Source: Gammaproteobacteria bacterium (GTDB lineage: Bacteria > Pseudomonadota > Gammaproteobacteria > DSM-16500). From it: a stretch of 64,000 bases of DNA. A model generated the notes under the pieces. The model saw only the letters and a list, made by a program, of their open reading frames with translations. It had not been told where the DNA came from and did not search any database. The translations under genes and the position numbers were made by a program. The DNA lies in contig JAHCAO010000004.1 of assembly GCA_019634835.1 (NCBI GenBank), positions 96,146 through 160,145 on the forward strand. Direction: 5' to 3'. How positions within the stretch are numbered: position 1 is the first letter of the stretch; each line of letters opens with the position of its first letter. Shown here one piece after another: positions 9,498 through 18,967 of the stretch.

Positions 9498-10670
9498 TTA
9501 ATCTCTACGTAATTTATCTGTGACGGCAAGAGGTGTGGGATATTGCATCACCGTCCAGTAACAAGAAATGATAAAGGTGAATATGATAGCAGCTTCAGCC
9601 ATATGAGCAGTCAGAGGTGACATCATATGGTTTTCTAACGCCATGTAAATCACTAACAAAGAGAATTCACTCATTTGTCCCAAGCGTACACCGATTTCCC
9701 AGCTGACAGATTTCACTTCGCCCGACCATTGTAACAGCCAATTAAATATCATGGGTTTTAGCATTAAACTAAATGCTGCCAAAATACAAGCGGGAGCAAA
9801 GACTTGTCTGAAATAATCGAAGTTAAAACTTGCTCCAATGGAAAAAAAGAACAAGACAAGAAAGAAATCACGTAACGGCTTCAAGCTTTCAGCGATATAG
9901 AAAGCAATGGGGTGAGATGCCAGCGCAACACCGGCAATAAAGGCACCAATTTCTTCTGAAAGGCCAAATGCATGACTGAATTCAGCCATGAATAAACACC
10001 AACCAATAGATAAGATAAAGATATACTCGTGAATTTTGTCAAATTTTGCCAATAACCAAGCAAGAATATAGCGCTGAAATAAATAAGCCACTGTTAGCAG
10101 AATCGGGAAGGCAATGATGATTAATATCAGATCGCGAGATTCACTGCGAATGCCGATTATTTGCAGCGCTAATATGGAACCGATCGCGATAATATCCTGC
10201 AGAAGCAAAATACTGATGACTAATTCTCCAGTATGCTGGTGATGCAGAATAGTGGTAGGTAATAATTTTAAGCCAATGATGGTGCTTGAAAACATACCTG
10301 CGATACCGATAATGAGGCTTTCTTTATAGGTAAGGCCAAAAGCGTAACAAGTCACGAATCCCGTTATAAAAAAAATGAATGAGCTAGATAAAGTAATCAA
10401 ACTCATTTTTCGTAAAGAGTGGAATAAATTTTGTGGTTGTAGATGTAGCCCTAATAAGAACAATAAAAAGATGATGCCAATTTCACCGGATTGCTTAACA
10501 ATATTGCCATGACTGATTAACTTTAATCCCCATGGACCCAATATGGCTCCCAGGATAATGTAAACGACTAAGAGTGATTGCCGAGTAAACAATGCGATGG
10601 TAGATAGTACAGCTGTACCCGAAAAAATGAGGAACATAACATGAGAAATTGTGTGTGGTTGTTGGTCCAT
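9498..10670 (-). CDS. CPA2-family cation/proton antiporter (KefB-like, membrane part only)
   Basis: A 390-residue membrane protein with about twelve helices. The segment GAILGPWGL near residue 40 and the later SEEIGAFIAGVALA are hallmark Na+/H+ exchanger regions. It lacks the C-terminal TrkA-N NAD-binding domain of full-length KefB/KefC, so it is a short form. Its ATG overlaps the putA stop codon (TAATG), which implies translational coupling with proline catabolism. It probably exchanges K+ or Na+ for H+ across the inner membrane. Gene symbol withheld because the short form is not clearly KefB. Confidence 0.85.
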   Translation of the reverse strand: MDQQPHTISHVMFLIFSGTAVLSTIALFTRQSLLVVYIILGAILGPWGLKLISHGNIVKQSGEIGIIFLLFLLGLHLQPQNLFHSLRKMSLITLSSSFIFFITGFVTCYAFGLTYKESLIIGIAGMFSSTIIGLKLLPTTILHHQHTGELVISILLLQDIIAIGSILALQIIGIRSESRDLILIIIAFPILLTVAYLFQRYILAWLLAKFDKIHEYIFILSIGWCLFMAEFSHAFGLSEEIGAFIAGVALASHPIAFYIAESLKPLRDFFLVLFFFSIGASFNFDYFRQVFAPACILAAFSLMLKPMIFNWLLQWSGEVKSVSWEIGVRLGQMSEFSLLVIYMALENHMMSPLTAHMAEAAIIFTFIISCYWTVMQYPTPLAVTDKLRRD

Positions 10671-13600
10671 TAATCATCCTCAAGTAATGAAACTAACCGC
10701 GCGTTACCGCCAACAGCAGTTGTATTGTTTGATAAGGAGCGCTCCATGCAAAGTCTTGGCAAATAATGCGGGCCGCCAGCTTTGGGCCCAGTGCCTGATA
10801 ATCGTTCCCCACCAAATGGTTGCACACCAACGACAGCACCAATCATGTTGCGGTTTACATAAATGTTGCCTATAGGCATGCGATTAACAATATGTTGTAT
10901 GACGGCATCAATACGGCTGTGTATGCCTAATGTTAATCCGTATCCGGTGTTGATGATAGCATCCATCACGTTATCAAGGTCACGCGATTGATATCGGATA
11001 ACGTGTAAGATAGGGCCAAATACTTCTCTTTGCAATATGCTTAGATCGGTTAGCTCAAAAACACAGGGCGCAAAATAATGGCCGGGCAATGTTTTGGACA
11101 AAGGAACGGTTGCGATAAGATTAGCTTGTTGCTGCATTTTAATGAAGTGATTCTGTAGCATTTGGTGTGCTTGGTGATCGATGACGGGGCCAATATCGGT
11201 AGCGAGTAAACTGGGATCACCCATCGTGAGTTCTGCCATGTAACCTTGTAACATTTCGAGTAACTTAGGAGCTATTTCTTCTTGCACGAATAAAACACGC
11301 AACGCAGAGCAGCGTTGTCCTGCGCTATTAAATGCAGAGTGGGCAATGTCTATCACGACTTGTTCTGCCAAAGCAGAAGAATCGACAATCATCGCATTCT
11401 GCCCCCCTGTTTCAGCGATAAAAAGCGCGATGGGGCCGCTGCGGTTAGCAAGAGATTGCTCGATAAATTTTGCTGTTTCAGTGGATCCGGTGAACATCAC
11501 ACCTGCAACGCGAGGATCACTGACTAATTTGGCGCCGATTATTTTTCCTGAGCCTATCAATAATTGTAAAACATTTTTTGGTACCCCTGCTTCATGCAGA
11601 ATTTGTATCGCTTTAAATGCGATTAATGGTGTTTGTTCGGCAGGTTTAGCGATAACAAGATTGCCAGTCACTAATGCTGCAGCAATTTGACCAACAAAAA
11701 TGGCTAATGGAAAATTCCATGGACTGATACAAGCAATGATTCCGCGTGGATGAAAGGAGAGTTGGTTGGTTTCACCAGTGGGACCTGGCAAGAGTTGTGG
11801 TAATAAATCTTGTCGTGCCCGATAAGCATAATAACGGCAATAATCGATGGTTTCTCTTACTTCAGAGAGACAGTCTACAATACATTTTCCACCTTCATGC
11901 GTTAGCATGGCGATTAAACGGGGCATTTCTTCTTGGAATAATTCGGCAGCGCGTTCTAGTATGGCAGCCCGCTCCAATAGAGGTGTGTTTTCCCATGCGT
12001 GTGCTGCGTGAATAGCAGTACTAAGTGCTTCTTCAACGGTTGTTTCGTTTGCTTGGCTGACATGCCCAATGATGTGCTGTGTATTGCTGGGTGAAGTGAC
12101 AGGTTGTCCTTTTTGATTGGCCAAGACTTTTCCATTGACGATGGAGCTGGCAGACCAGTTTTCTTTTACTGCTTCTTCCATTTGTTGTTTGAGTTGTTTC
12201 TGTTGGGACACGTCGGACAAATCAATTCCTTGCGAGTTTTGCCAATCGCCATAAATGTTTTTTGGCAAGAGTATCTTGGGATGAGGTTTATTCGCTAATG
12301 CTGCAATTCGCGCAACAGGGTTTATCACCATTTTTTCAATAGGTGTTGTGTCGTCAGCCAATTTATTGATAAAGGAACTATTCGCGCCATTTTCAAGCAG
12401 CCTACGTACAAGATATCCCAGTAAGTCTTTATGCGTGCCTACAGGCGCGTAAATTCGGCAGGGACGGTTGAATTTATTTTTATCCACGATGTGGTCATAT
12501 AAAGGCTGGCCCATGCCATGCAGACACTGAAATTCAAATTCGTGGTTGCTACCAGCCATTTCCATGATCGCAGCGACAGAATAAGCATTATGTGTGCCAA
12601 ACTGAGCATAAAAACACTCTGGTTGTGACAATAATTTTTTTGCACACGCAAGATAAGCGACATCGGTTGAATTTTTTCGCGTGAAAACAGGATAATCCGA
12701 TTGTCCTTGGACTTGGCTTAGCTTAATTTCTGCGTCCCAGTAAGCTCCTTTGACTAGGCGTACCATCATGCGTTTACCATGTTGCTTGGAAAGATCACTG
12801 AGCCAGTCAATGACATAGAACGCGCGTTTTTGATACGCTTGTACAGCCAATCCCAATCCATCCCAGCCTGCGAGTGAAGGATCGGTAAAAATTTTTTCAA
12901 ATATGTCCAGTGATATCTCTAACCTATCTGCTTCTTCAGCATCCACAGTGAATCCAATATTATATTTTTTTGCTTGTTGCGCAAGAGCGAGCAAAAGTGG
13001 GGGCAGTTCTTGCATCACGCGTTCATATTGTGTGTATTCATAGCGAGGGTGTAGGGCAGAAAGTTTGACGGAAATTCCTGGATTGTCTGCTGGATGACTT
13101 GCTTTGGCTATTTTACCAATGGCGTCAATTGCGGTGACATAAGAATCGTAATACTGTTTAGCATCTTTTAATGTGCGAGCAGACTCACCCAGCATATCGT
13201 ATGAAAACCGATAACCTATATTTTCAAGTTCGATAGAACGCTTGAGAGCGGAGTCAATGTCTTGGCCCATCACAAACTGATTACCAATGGCTTTCATCAT
13301 TTGTAAAATAATGGGCCGTATGATGGTAGCACCTAACCGGCTAATTGCGCGCTTAAGAGAACTCATCAAGTTTGTTTGGTTATTTAATGCAGGGGCATAG
13401 ACTTTACCCGTGAGTAGCAAAGACCAAGTTGCGGCATTAACAAAAAATGAATGGTTAGTACTCAAGTGGTTTTTCCACTCAGCAGTAGATAACTTATCAC
13501 TGATAAACTTATCCATTGTGGCTTTATCGGGGATACGTAACAGTGCTTCAGCCAGACACATCAAGGCGATGCCTTCTTCGGTTGAAAGATCATATTGATG

Positions 13601-13792
13601 CAAGAGAACATCAATTTTACCTTGTCGTTTCTTATATTCGCGGGTTTCCGCGACGAGTTGTTTTGCTATGTCAGTGATGCGGATGAGAGATTGCTCTGGC
13701 AGGGTTGCCTCAAAAATAAGCTTTTCTAAGCATTCTGCTTCATCCATTCGATAAGCTTTTGTGATAGTATCTCGCAGGGGAGTAGGGTTCAT
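10670..13792 (-). CDS. putA: Bifunctional proline dehydrogenase / P5C dehydrogenase PutA
   Basis: It oxidises proline to glutamate in two steps. The protein has 1040 residues. The FAD-linked PRODH barrel contains RLVKGAYWDAEIK and the region around VGTHKDLLGYLVRR. The aldehyde dehydrogenase half contains CISPWNFPLAIF, the Glu motif AETGGQNAM and the catalytic Cys of SAGQRCSALRV; the C-terminus holds PFGGERLSGTGPKAGG. There is no N-terminal ribbon-helix-helix domain, so this is the non-repressor type, as expected for a short (about 1050-residue) PutA. ATG at 13790-13792 (MNPTPLRD) is preferred; an upstream in-frame start at 13840 would add 16 residues unlike the family. It heads an operon with the antiporter and CDF genes. 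Confidence 0.93.
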   Translation of the reverse strand: MNPTPLRDTITKAYRMDEAECLEKLIFEATLPEQSLIRITDIAKQLVAETREYKKRQGKIDVLLHQYDLSTEEGIALMCLAEALLRIPDKATMDKFISDKLSTAEWKNHLSTNHSFFVNAATWSLLLTGKVYAPALNNQTNLMSSLKRAISRLGATIIRPIILQMMKAIGNQFVMGQDIDSALKRSIELENIGYRFSYDMLGESARTLKDAKQYYDSYVTAIDAIGKIAKASHPADNPGISVKLSALHPRYEYTQYERVMQELPPLLLALAQQAKKYNIGFTVDAEEADRLEISLDIFEKIFTDPSLAGWDGLGLAVQAYQKRAFYVIDWLSDLSKQHGKRMMVRLVKGAYWDAEIKLSQVQGQSDYPVFTRKNSTDVAYLACAKKLLSQPECFYAQFGTHNAYSVAAIMEMAGSNHEFEFQCLHGMGQPLYDHIVDKNKFNRPCRIYAPVGTHKDLLGYLVRRLLENGANSSFINKLADDTTPIEKMVINPVARIAALANKPHPKILLPKNIYGDWQNSQGIDLSDVSQQKQLKQQMEEAVKENWSASSIVNGKVLANQKGQPVTSPSNTQHIIGHVSQANETTVEEALSTAIHAAHAWENTPLLERAAILERAAELFQEEMPRLIAMLTHEGGKCIVDCLSEVRETIDYCRYYAYRARQDLLPQLLPGPTGETNQLSFHPRGIIACISPWNFPLAIFVGQIAAALVTGNLVIAKPAEQTPLIAFKAIQILHEAGVPKNVLQLLIGSGKIIGAKLVSDPRVAGVMFTGSTETAKFIEQSLANRSGPIALFIAETGGQNAMIVDSSALAEQVVIDIAHSAFNSAGQRCSALRVLFVQEEIAPKLLEMLQGYMAELTMGDPSLLATDIGPVIDHQAHQMLQNHFIKMQQQANLIATVPLSKTLPGHYFAPCVFELTDLSILQREVFGPILHVIRYQSRDLDNVMDAIINTGYGLTLGIHSRIDAVIQHIVNRMPIGNIYVNRNMIGAVVGVQPFGGERLSGTGPKAGGPHYLPRLCMERSLSNNTTAVGGNARLVSLLEDD

Positions 13793-13864
13793 ATTTTTAC
13801 CGTATGTTGTGATATTTGCCCCTATTTTAGTGAAAACCAAGAATTTGACTAGTGAAAAAAATAA

Positions 13865-14464
13865 ATGAAAACCATTACCACTGTGTTATCACGCCGTTTT
13901 AGAGGGTTATTGCCTGTTGTTATTGATGTTGAGACTTCTGGACTGAATTCCACGACCGATGCACTACTTGAAATTGCAGTCGTGACACTGACAATGAATG
14001 AAGCAGGTAAGCTTTACCGTCACCAAACCCATGCTTATCATGTTGAGCCGTTTGCTGGTGCTCGCTTAGAGAAAGAAGCGCTTGAAATTACCGGCATAGA
14101 TCCTTTTTGTCCTTTGCGGATGGCAATTCCAGAACGCCAAGTGTTGTTTAGAATTTTCGCCATCGTGAAAGCTCAACTTGAAAGAATGTCTTGTTATAGA
14201 GCCGTATTGGTGGGGCATAATGCTTGGTTTGATTTAAGTTTTATATTAGCGGCAGCTAAGCGCTCAGGTATTCAATATCATCCTTTTCATACGTTTACTA
14301 CCTTTGATACAGCTTCATTGGCAGGCGTGGCATTAGGTGAAACTGTGCTGGCGCGTGCTGCAAGAAGAGCACGTATTCCTTTTGATATCCAACAAGCTCA
14401 TTCCGCTATTTACGATGCGGAACGTACAGCAGAATTGTTTTGTTATATTGTTAACAAAGGATAG
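13865..14464 (+). CDS. rnt: Ribonuclease T
   Basis: A DEDDh 3'-5' exoribonuclease of 199 residues that trims tRNA and other stable RNA ends. The metal-binding motifs are visible: VIDVETSGLN (Exo I, Asp and Glu), HNAWFDLSF (Exo II) and HSAIYDAERTAELF (Exo III, His and Asp). Length and the RFRGLLPVVIDVET start fit RNase T rather than the longer DnaQ. It is divergent from putA with about 70 bp between starts, so the two share a promoter region. A P1 element begins 13 bp after the stop. Confidence 0.93.
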   Translation: MKTITTVLSRRFRGLLPVVIDVETSGLNSTTDALLEIAVVTLTMNEAGKLYRHQTHAYHVEPFAGARLEKEALEITGIDPFCPLRMAIPERQVLFRIFAIVKAQLERMSCYRAVLVGHNAWFDLSFILAAAKRSGIQYHPFHTFTTFDTASLAGVALGETVLARAARRARIPFDIQQAHSAIYDAERTAELFCYIVNKG

Positions 14465-14476
14465 AGGTAGAGAAAA

Positions 14477-14650
14477 CGGGTGCAATACGAGTTTTTTGCA
14501 ACGAAAGGATAGGGATATTTTTCCTTCACCATTCACCGCAAAACACATTCATTCTTGATTGGGTTTTGCTCTCGCAGACTCCTGTCTGCGAGTGAATGGT
14601 TCATACAAAATATCCCTATCCTTTCGTTGCAAAAAACTCGTAAGCACCCG
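14477..14650. repeat. P1 element, full copy (about 44-bp arms)
   Basis: Inverted arms run from 14477 to about 14521 and from about 14607 to 14650. The inner arm segment ACGAAAGGATAGGGATATTT is perfectly matched by the right arm but differs from every other P1 copy. The centre again has GCAAAAC/GTTTTGC and the TCCT-capped 9-bp stem. It lies between the convergent rnt and hipA genes. Confidence 0.9.
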
Positions 14651-14669
14651 AGAAAACATAGCTGTATCA

Positions 14670-15950
14670 TTACAAGAGTGTTTCAGATTTACGAAACGCT
14701 CTAGCCATTCGATCTTGCTCTCTTGCGGATATCCCAAGCGAAGATGCTTCTTTTTGCCAGTCTTTAGTTACGTTGACAACTTCATGGATGATTTCATCTG
14801 CTCTCTCTGGTTTTATCCGGAAATATTCAGCGACTTCTTGTGCAAGTGACAAATCTTGTGAATTATCTGAATCTGAAATATTAAGTTTCAATCCATCTCC
14901 GTTAACAACAGGGTTAATATCAAAAGCGGGTGATAATATCCACCCATTAGGTTGGAGAATAAAACCATGATTTCTTAGATGATCATCAACGTTAGAAACA
15001 CAAATATAAAAAACAATTCGACGCCAGAGTTGTTCTAAATCATGCGCTGTTCGTGCACCTTGTTGGATAATAAACTCAACAAGCTCTAAATAGCTTGCTC
15101 CTTTCGATGTGTCGTCGCCATCGGAACGTTGTAGTAATGTCATAGCAGAAGAAAAATGAATTCGCTCACCTGAATTGTTTCGATCGAACCTCTTACTAAG
15201 AAAGGTATGATAACGACTATTGAATTTTTCCACTTTTGCTTCAGCCATTATAATTTGTGCGCGTTGAGCCAATTTATAGGCAACCATTTCCCATGCGCCA
15301 ATATCAAATTCATCATTTTCACTTGGAAATTTAGCAATCCATAAGTGGTTGTGTTTATCTATCACGCTTGCTTTTGGGCGTGTGCCGCCTAATGACCCTC
15401 CTGGAGCAATGAGCATTTGCAACCATTTTGAATAGTTTGGATTTTTCTCAGCATCGTCTTTTTCGAGTTCTAAGCTTGCATGTTCTAATTCTCTTAATAA
15501 AGTCCATGGAGGTGAGGCTCGCTCTTTATTATTATCTAGAAATGGTCCTTTAGGATCAGTTCGAAATCTAAGCGCGCCTATCCGATGTTCATCGTAAACA
15601 CCTAAGAGATAATCAGACTCTAATAGACTGCGTTCTACGCGATTTTCTTCACGGGCAAGTTGTGCTTCTCGACGTTTCATCAGGAAGCGTCCCCATCGGT
15701 CGGGAGACGAATCCAGAAAAACTCCGAAATTGTCTTGTGTTATTGGAGCATACTGTTGTCCATGAAATAGTTGGAGTGATGGATCTAACGCATGTGAATG
15801 GCTGCATCTAAGCCACTCATGACTATACTCAAAAGAGAAAATTTCTTTTCCACGTGTTGGGGTAGCGTGAAGAATGCCAATCAACAGGGGTTCAGCTAAT
15901 TCTTTCCAATGAGCATGGACTTCAATTTGTCGTTGTTTATTTTTATTCAT
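14670..15950 (-). CDS. HipA-family serine/threonine kinase toxin
   Basis: A 426-residue HipA-like kinase. HipA enzymes phosphorylate translation factors (GltX in E. coli) and induce growth arrest or persistence. The N-terminal domain has the family pattern FGVFLDSSPDRWGR. The glycine-rich loop is GGSLGGTRPKAS with its Ser, the catalytic loop is NVDDHLRNHGF, and the metal-binding motif is PAFDINP. All catalytic residues appear intact. Its ATG lies within the 3' end of the antitoxin gene (8-bp overlap), the usual coupled type II arrangement. It is longer on the N-terminal side than HipT-type split toxins. Its true target cannot be inferred. Confidence 0.88.
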   Translation of the reverse strand: MNKNKQRQIEVHAHWKELAEPLLIGILHATPTRGKEIFSFEYSHEWLRCSHSHALDPSLQLFHGQQYAPITQDNFGVFLDSSPDRWGRFLMKRREAQLAREENRVERSLLESDYLLGVYDEHRIGALRFRTDPKGPFLDNNKERASPPWTLLRELEHASLELEKDDAEKNPNYSKWLQMLIAPGGSLGGTRPKASVIDKHNHLWIAKFPSENDEFDIGAWEMVAYKLAQRAQIIMAEAKVEKFNSRYHTFLSKRFDRNNSGERIHFSSAMTLLQRSDGDDTSKGASYLELVEFIIQQGARTAHDLEQLWRRIVFYICVSNVDDHLRNHGFILQPNGWILSPAFDINPVVNGDGLKLNISDSDNSQDLSLAQEVAEYFRIKPERADEIIHEVVNVTKDWQKEASSLGISAREQDRMARAFRKSETLL

Positions 15951-16290
15951 GTTCTTTTTTCTTTGATGGATTGTGTTTTATCATACGAGGTGCTCGCGCT
16001 TTTGTTGGTAAGCCGGCATCTTGAAGTTTGCGTCCTAATTCATCATCACGAGCGATGAACCTCAAGTCATTTTCAAGGCCTAAAGAAAATAGAACGTTAG
16101 CATAAGCACCAAATGCTACTCTTGAATCGCCCCGTTCGATAGCGCGTAATGTATTGCGAGCAATTCCAGCGCGCTGTGCAACCATGATAGCAGGAAGCTT
16201 TCGGCGTAACCGAGCTAAGCGAATGTTTTCACCTAATTCTGCTGCTATTCGCTGTAGCGAAGGGAGTGTGGGATTTTTTTTTCTGCCCAT
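15943..16290 (-). CDS. HipB-like XRE-family antitoxin
   Basis: A 115-residue DNA-binding protein. A helix-turn-helix is visible in LARLRRKLPAIMVAQRAG followed by IARNTLRAIERGD. The C-terminal basic tail (TKARAPRMIKHN) is typical of HipB-like proteins that contact HipA. ATG at 16288-16290 starts MGRKKNPTL; an upstream TTG would add seven residues. It precedes hipA and overlaps it by 8 bp, so the antitoxin is made first. Such proteins repress their own operon, and an inverted repeat lies just upstream. Confidence 0.85.
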   Translation of the reverse strand: MGRKKNPTLPSLQRIAAELGENIRLARLRRKLPAIMVAQRAGIARNTLRAIERGDSRVAFGAYANVLFSLGLENDLRFIARDDELGRKLQDAGLPTKARAPRMIKHNPSKKKEHE

Positions 16291-16293
16291 AAG

Positions 16294-16341
16294 GGTCAAT
16301 ATCCTGATCAATAAAATACATTAATGTTCATAGTATTGACC
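16294..16341. promoter_or_regulatory. Possible hipBA operator (inverted repeat)
   Basis: GGTCAATA at 16294-16301 and TATTGACC at 16334-16341 form an inverted repeat just upstream of the hipB-like start. The position fits autoregulation by the antitoxin. The arms are short and the spacing wide, so this is tentative. Confidence 0.3.
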
Positions 16342-16400
16342 ATTGTATCATTTTTTTAATATTTTTCTAGAATATAAGAGATATTGTGTAAATATTCGGT

Positions 16401-16562
16401 TAACCCGTTGAAAAATTAAAATTAGCGTCGTCCTCTTGCGAAGGCTGTTCATTTAGGCTGAAAGGAGCACTGGACTAGCGCGGCCGTAGGCAAGAGGATC
16501 TAGTCGCAGACTAGGTTGAGTGGTTGGATACCGCGGATAAGCTGCGGTACGACGCCTCAGTG
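16401..16562. repeat. P5 element, copy a
   Basis: Homologous to the reverse complement of 33.7-34.0 kb. Shared blocks include CTAGCGCGGCCGTAG, GATCTAGTCGC and the hairpin GATACCGCGG...CTGCGGTAC. CCTCTTG (16432-16438) pairs with CAAGAGG (16491-16497); the other copy has CCCTTTG/CAAAGGG. The remaining gap, 16312-16400 and 16563-16784, shows no gene; I see only AT-rich sequence likely to hold promoters. Confidence 0.7.
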
Positions 16563-16784
16563 ACAAAAAATCAACGGATCATGGGTCAACTGAATATTTA
16601 CGATATTGTTGCCTAATATATTGTTTTTATATGATAACTATAATAGATCGCTGGCGGCAGAAGTGCTGATGGGGTAGAGTAAACTCTAGAAATTACAGCC
16701 AAATTAAAAAAGCCTCTGGCTCCGAATTAGTTTCGGAACCAGAAGATCAAGAACTATCTAGTGTTTCTGATAGAGAAGAGAAAG

Positions 16785-17390
16785 TTATAAGGAACTTGCT
16801 TCTTGGGCGAGATAATGAGCAATACCTTCACTGGTTGGCTTAATGCCAGTTTTACCTTTGGTCCAGCCGGCTGGGCATACTTCACCATGTTTTTCATGGA
16901 AATCAAGCGCATCAATTAAGCGTAATAATTCATCCACATTACGGCCCAATGGTAAATCATTCACGATTTGTGAGCGGACAATACCTTGTTTATCAATCAC
17001 AAAGGCGCCGCGTAGTGCGATATGAGCGGTGGGGTGTTCAACGCCATAAGCTTGGCAAATTTGGTGGTTCACGTCAGCAATGAGAGGATAACGAACAGGG
17101 CCAATACCGCCATTTGCGACAGGCGTGTTGCGCCATGCGTTATGAGTGAATTGTGAATCAATGGATACTCCCATGACTAAGGTATGACGGGCGGTGAATT
17201 CATCAATTCGGTTGTCCAGCGCAATTAATTCGGAAGGACAAACAAAGGTAAAATCGAGGGGATAAAAAAAGATAATACCACACTTTTTTTCAATGGCATG
17301 ATGTAAGTTAAAATTATTATTTATCTCACCGTTAGCCATTACTGCCGCTGCTGTAAAGTCAGGCGCTTTTTTACCAACTAATGTAGTCAT
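16785..17390 (-). CDS. Typical 2-Cys peroxiredoxin (AhpC/TSA, Prx1 type)
   Basis: A 201-residue thiol peroxidase that reduces H2O2, organic peroxides and peroxynitrite. The peroxidatic Cys is C51 in DFTFVCPSE and the resolving Cys is C172 in GEVCPAGW. Both the GGIG loop near residue 94 and an aromatic-containing C-terminal tail are present, as in Prx1-type enzymes. ATG at 17388-17390 is preferred because AGGA lies 6-9 bases upstream; the in-frame ATG two codons earlier sits too near it. No AhpF or AhpD reductase is nearby, so reduction probably comes from thioredoxin. It may protect against host oxidative burst, which is inference. Confidence 0.93.
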   Translation of the reverse strand: MTTLVGKKAPDFTAAAVMANGEINNNFNLHHAIEKKCGIIFFYPLDFTFVCPSELIALDNRIDEFTARHTLVMGVSIDSQFTHNAWRNTPVANGGIGPVRYPLIADVNHQICQAYGVEHPTAHIALRGAFVIDKQGIVRSQIVNDLPLGRNVDELLRLIDALDFHEKHGEVCPAGWTKGKTGIKPTSEGIAHYLAQEASSL

Positions 17391-17508
17391 GATCATTCCT
17401 CTTAATGTTTGAATGAGATTAAGCTGAGGGCTGCTGGATGATAAAGCTGCTCAGGTTTTAAAATGGCTACTATTATACTGAATTTTCAGGGAATTAGATA
17501 GTACGCCT

Positions 17509-17683
17509 GTAAATGTTTGATGATAGCGGTCTTTGAACGGGTCTGTCCCTTTTATTTTTTATATTCGGTCGCAAAAGACGTTTCCCTTCCAACTTTTGCT
17601 AAAGTGGACTCCTGTCCACTTTCCCTCATATAAAAAATAAAAGGGACAGACCCGTTCAAAGACCGCTATCATCAAACATTTAC
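17509..17683. repeat. P2 element, copy a (56-bp perfect arms)
   Basis: Arms at 17509-17564 and 17628-17683 are perfectly complementary over 56 bp. The centre has GCAAAAG/CTTTTGC and the stem AAAGTGGAC-TCCT-GTCCACTTT (17601-17622). Copies b (38157) and c (40907) share the centre, TGATAGC and TTTTATTTTTTATAT but have different arm segments. It lies between divergent genes. The rest of 17397-17795 holds presumed promoters and no gene. Confidence 0.92.
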
Positions 17684-17795
17684 GTACACCTTGTAAGTAT
17701 TCGATCAGCCCCTATGCCTGTCTTATGGAAAGATACGTATATCCTATGCAAAAAAATTTTTGTATACTCGCCGCAGAAATCAAAGAGGGATAACG

Positions 17796-18950
17796 ATGTC
17801 TGATGAATTTTTACCTTTTTCACGACCGTTAATCAGTCAAGCAGCGATTGATGATGTGGTGGCTTGTTTGAAAAGTGGTTGGATAACGACAGGCCCGCGT
17901 GTTGCCCAATTTACAGAAGCTTTGAAAGAGTATTTCAATGCGCCACACGCGCTACCACTGATGTCTGCTACAACCGGATTACATTTGGCATTATTAGCCA
18001 TGAACCTCGAACCAGGTGATGAAGTCATTACCACGCCACTGACGTTTGCAGCGACGCTTAATACGATTGTTTTAGCTGGTGGTAAGCCGGTATTAGTTGA
18101 TATCGACCCAAAAACACTGAATATGGATATCAACCAGTTGGAAAGTGCTATTACTGAGCATACTCGTATTATTCTCCCTGTACATTTTGCTGGGTTACCA
18201 CTGGATTTAGATTTACTTTATGCTATTGCGGAGAAGCATGGGTTGCGTGTGTTAGAAGATGCAGCGCATGCCATTGGCACAAAGTACAAAGACAAGCGCA
18301 TCGGTAGTTTTGGCGATACGCAAGTATTTAGTTTTCATCCCAATAAAAATATGACCACAGGAGAAGGTGGTTGTGTAGTAACTCGTGATGTGGAATTGGC
18401 GGATCAGATTGCTCGGCTACGTTTCCATGGTGTTGATAGGCAAGCATGGAATCGGTATGGTAAGAGTGGCAATCAGGATTATGAAATTGTGCTGCCAGGT
18501 TATAAATCTAACATGATGGATATTCAAGCGGCGATTGGCATACATCAGCTGAAAGAGTTGCCTGATTTTATTGCTCGCCGGAATGAATTAGCGAAGCGGT
18601 ATCAAGAAGCACTCTCTGATTGGCCACAATGGACTATACCGCAACTCCCTGCTTATGATCATCTTCATTCATGGCATATTTACACTCCGCTGATTAACGA
18701 AGATGCTGCACAGATGAATAGAAATGAATTCATGCAAGCGATGAAGGAAAGGAATATTGGAACAGGCTTGCATTACCGTGCAGTACATTTATATCCCTAT
18801 TATCGTCAAGTATTTGGATTTAAGCCAGGTGATTACCCTTATGCTGAAGATGTGTGCGAGCGGATTGTTAGTTTGCCTTTGTTCCCTAGCATGACAGATG
18901 CGGAACACGATAGGGTGTTAGATACCATGTACACTATTTTTAACCAGTAA
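17796..18950 (+). CDS. DegT/ArnB-like PLP sugar aminotransferase
   Basis: A 384-residue sugar-nucleotide aminotransferase of the DegT/DnrJ/EryC1/ArnB family. The cofactor-binding Asp/Ala segment is LEDAAHAIGT and the PLP Lys lies in FSFHPNKNMTTGEGG. ATG at 17796 follows AGAGGGA, whereas the upstream in-frame start at 17760 lacks a ribosome site. The next gene, 17 bp downstream, resembles the dehydrogenase half of ArnA. The pair would convert UDP-4-keto-pentose to UDP-L-Ara4N, used to modify lipid A and resist cationic peptides. No separate formyltransferase, ArnC-, ArnD- or ArnT-like gene is adjacent, although GT2 and GT-C genes lie 13 kb away. Other amino-sugars are possible. Confidence 0.85.
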   Translation: MSDEFLPFSRPLISQAAIDDVVACLKSGWITTGPRVAQFTEALKEYFNAPHALPLMSATTGLHLALLAMNLEPGDEVITTPLTFAATLNTIVLAGGKPVLVDIDPKTLNMDINQLESAITEHTRIILPVHFAGLPLDLDLLYAIAEKHGLRVLEDAAHAIGTKYKDKRIGSFGDTQVFSFHPNKNMTTGEGGCVVTRDVELADQIARLRFHGVDRQAWNRYGKSGNQDYEIVLPGYKSNMMDIQAAIGIHQLKELPDFIARRNELAKRYQEALSDWPQWTIPQLPAYDHLHSWHIYTPLINEDAAQMNRNEFMQAMKERNIGTGLHYRAVHLYPYYRQVFGFKPGDYPYAEDVCERIVSLPLFPSMTDAEHDRVLDTMYTIFNQ

Positions 18951-18967
18951 ATGAAGGTGATTTACAG

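Noticed and set aside
14337..14849. ORFs crossing the P1 element at 14.5 kb
   Set aside because: They read through palindromic repeat sequence or antisense to rnt and hipA.
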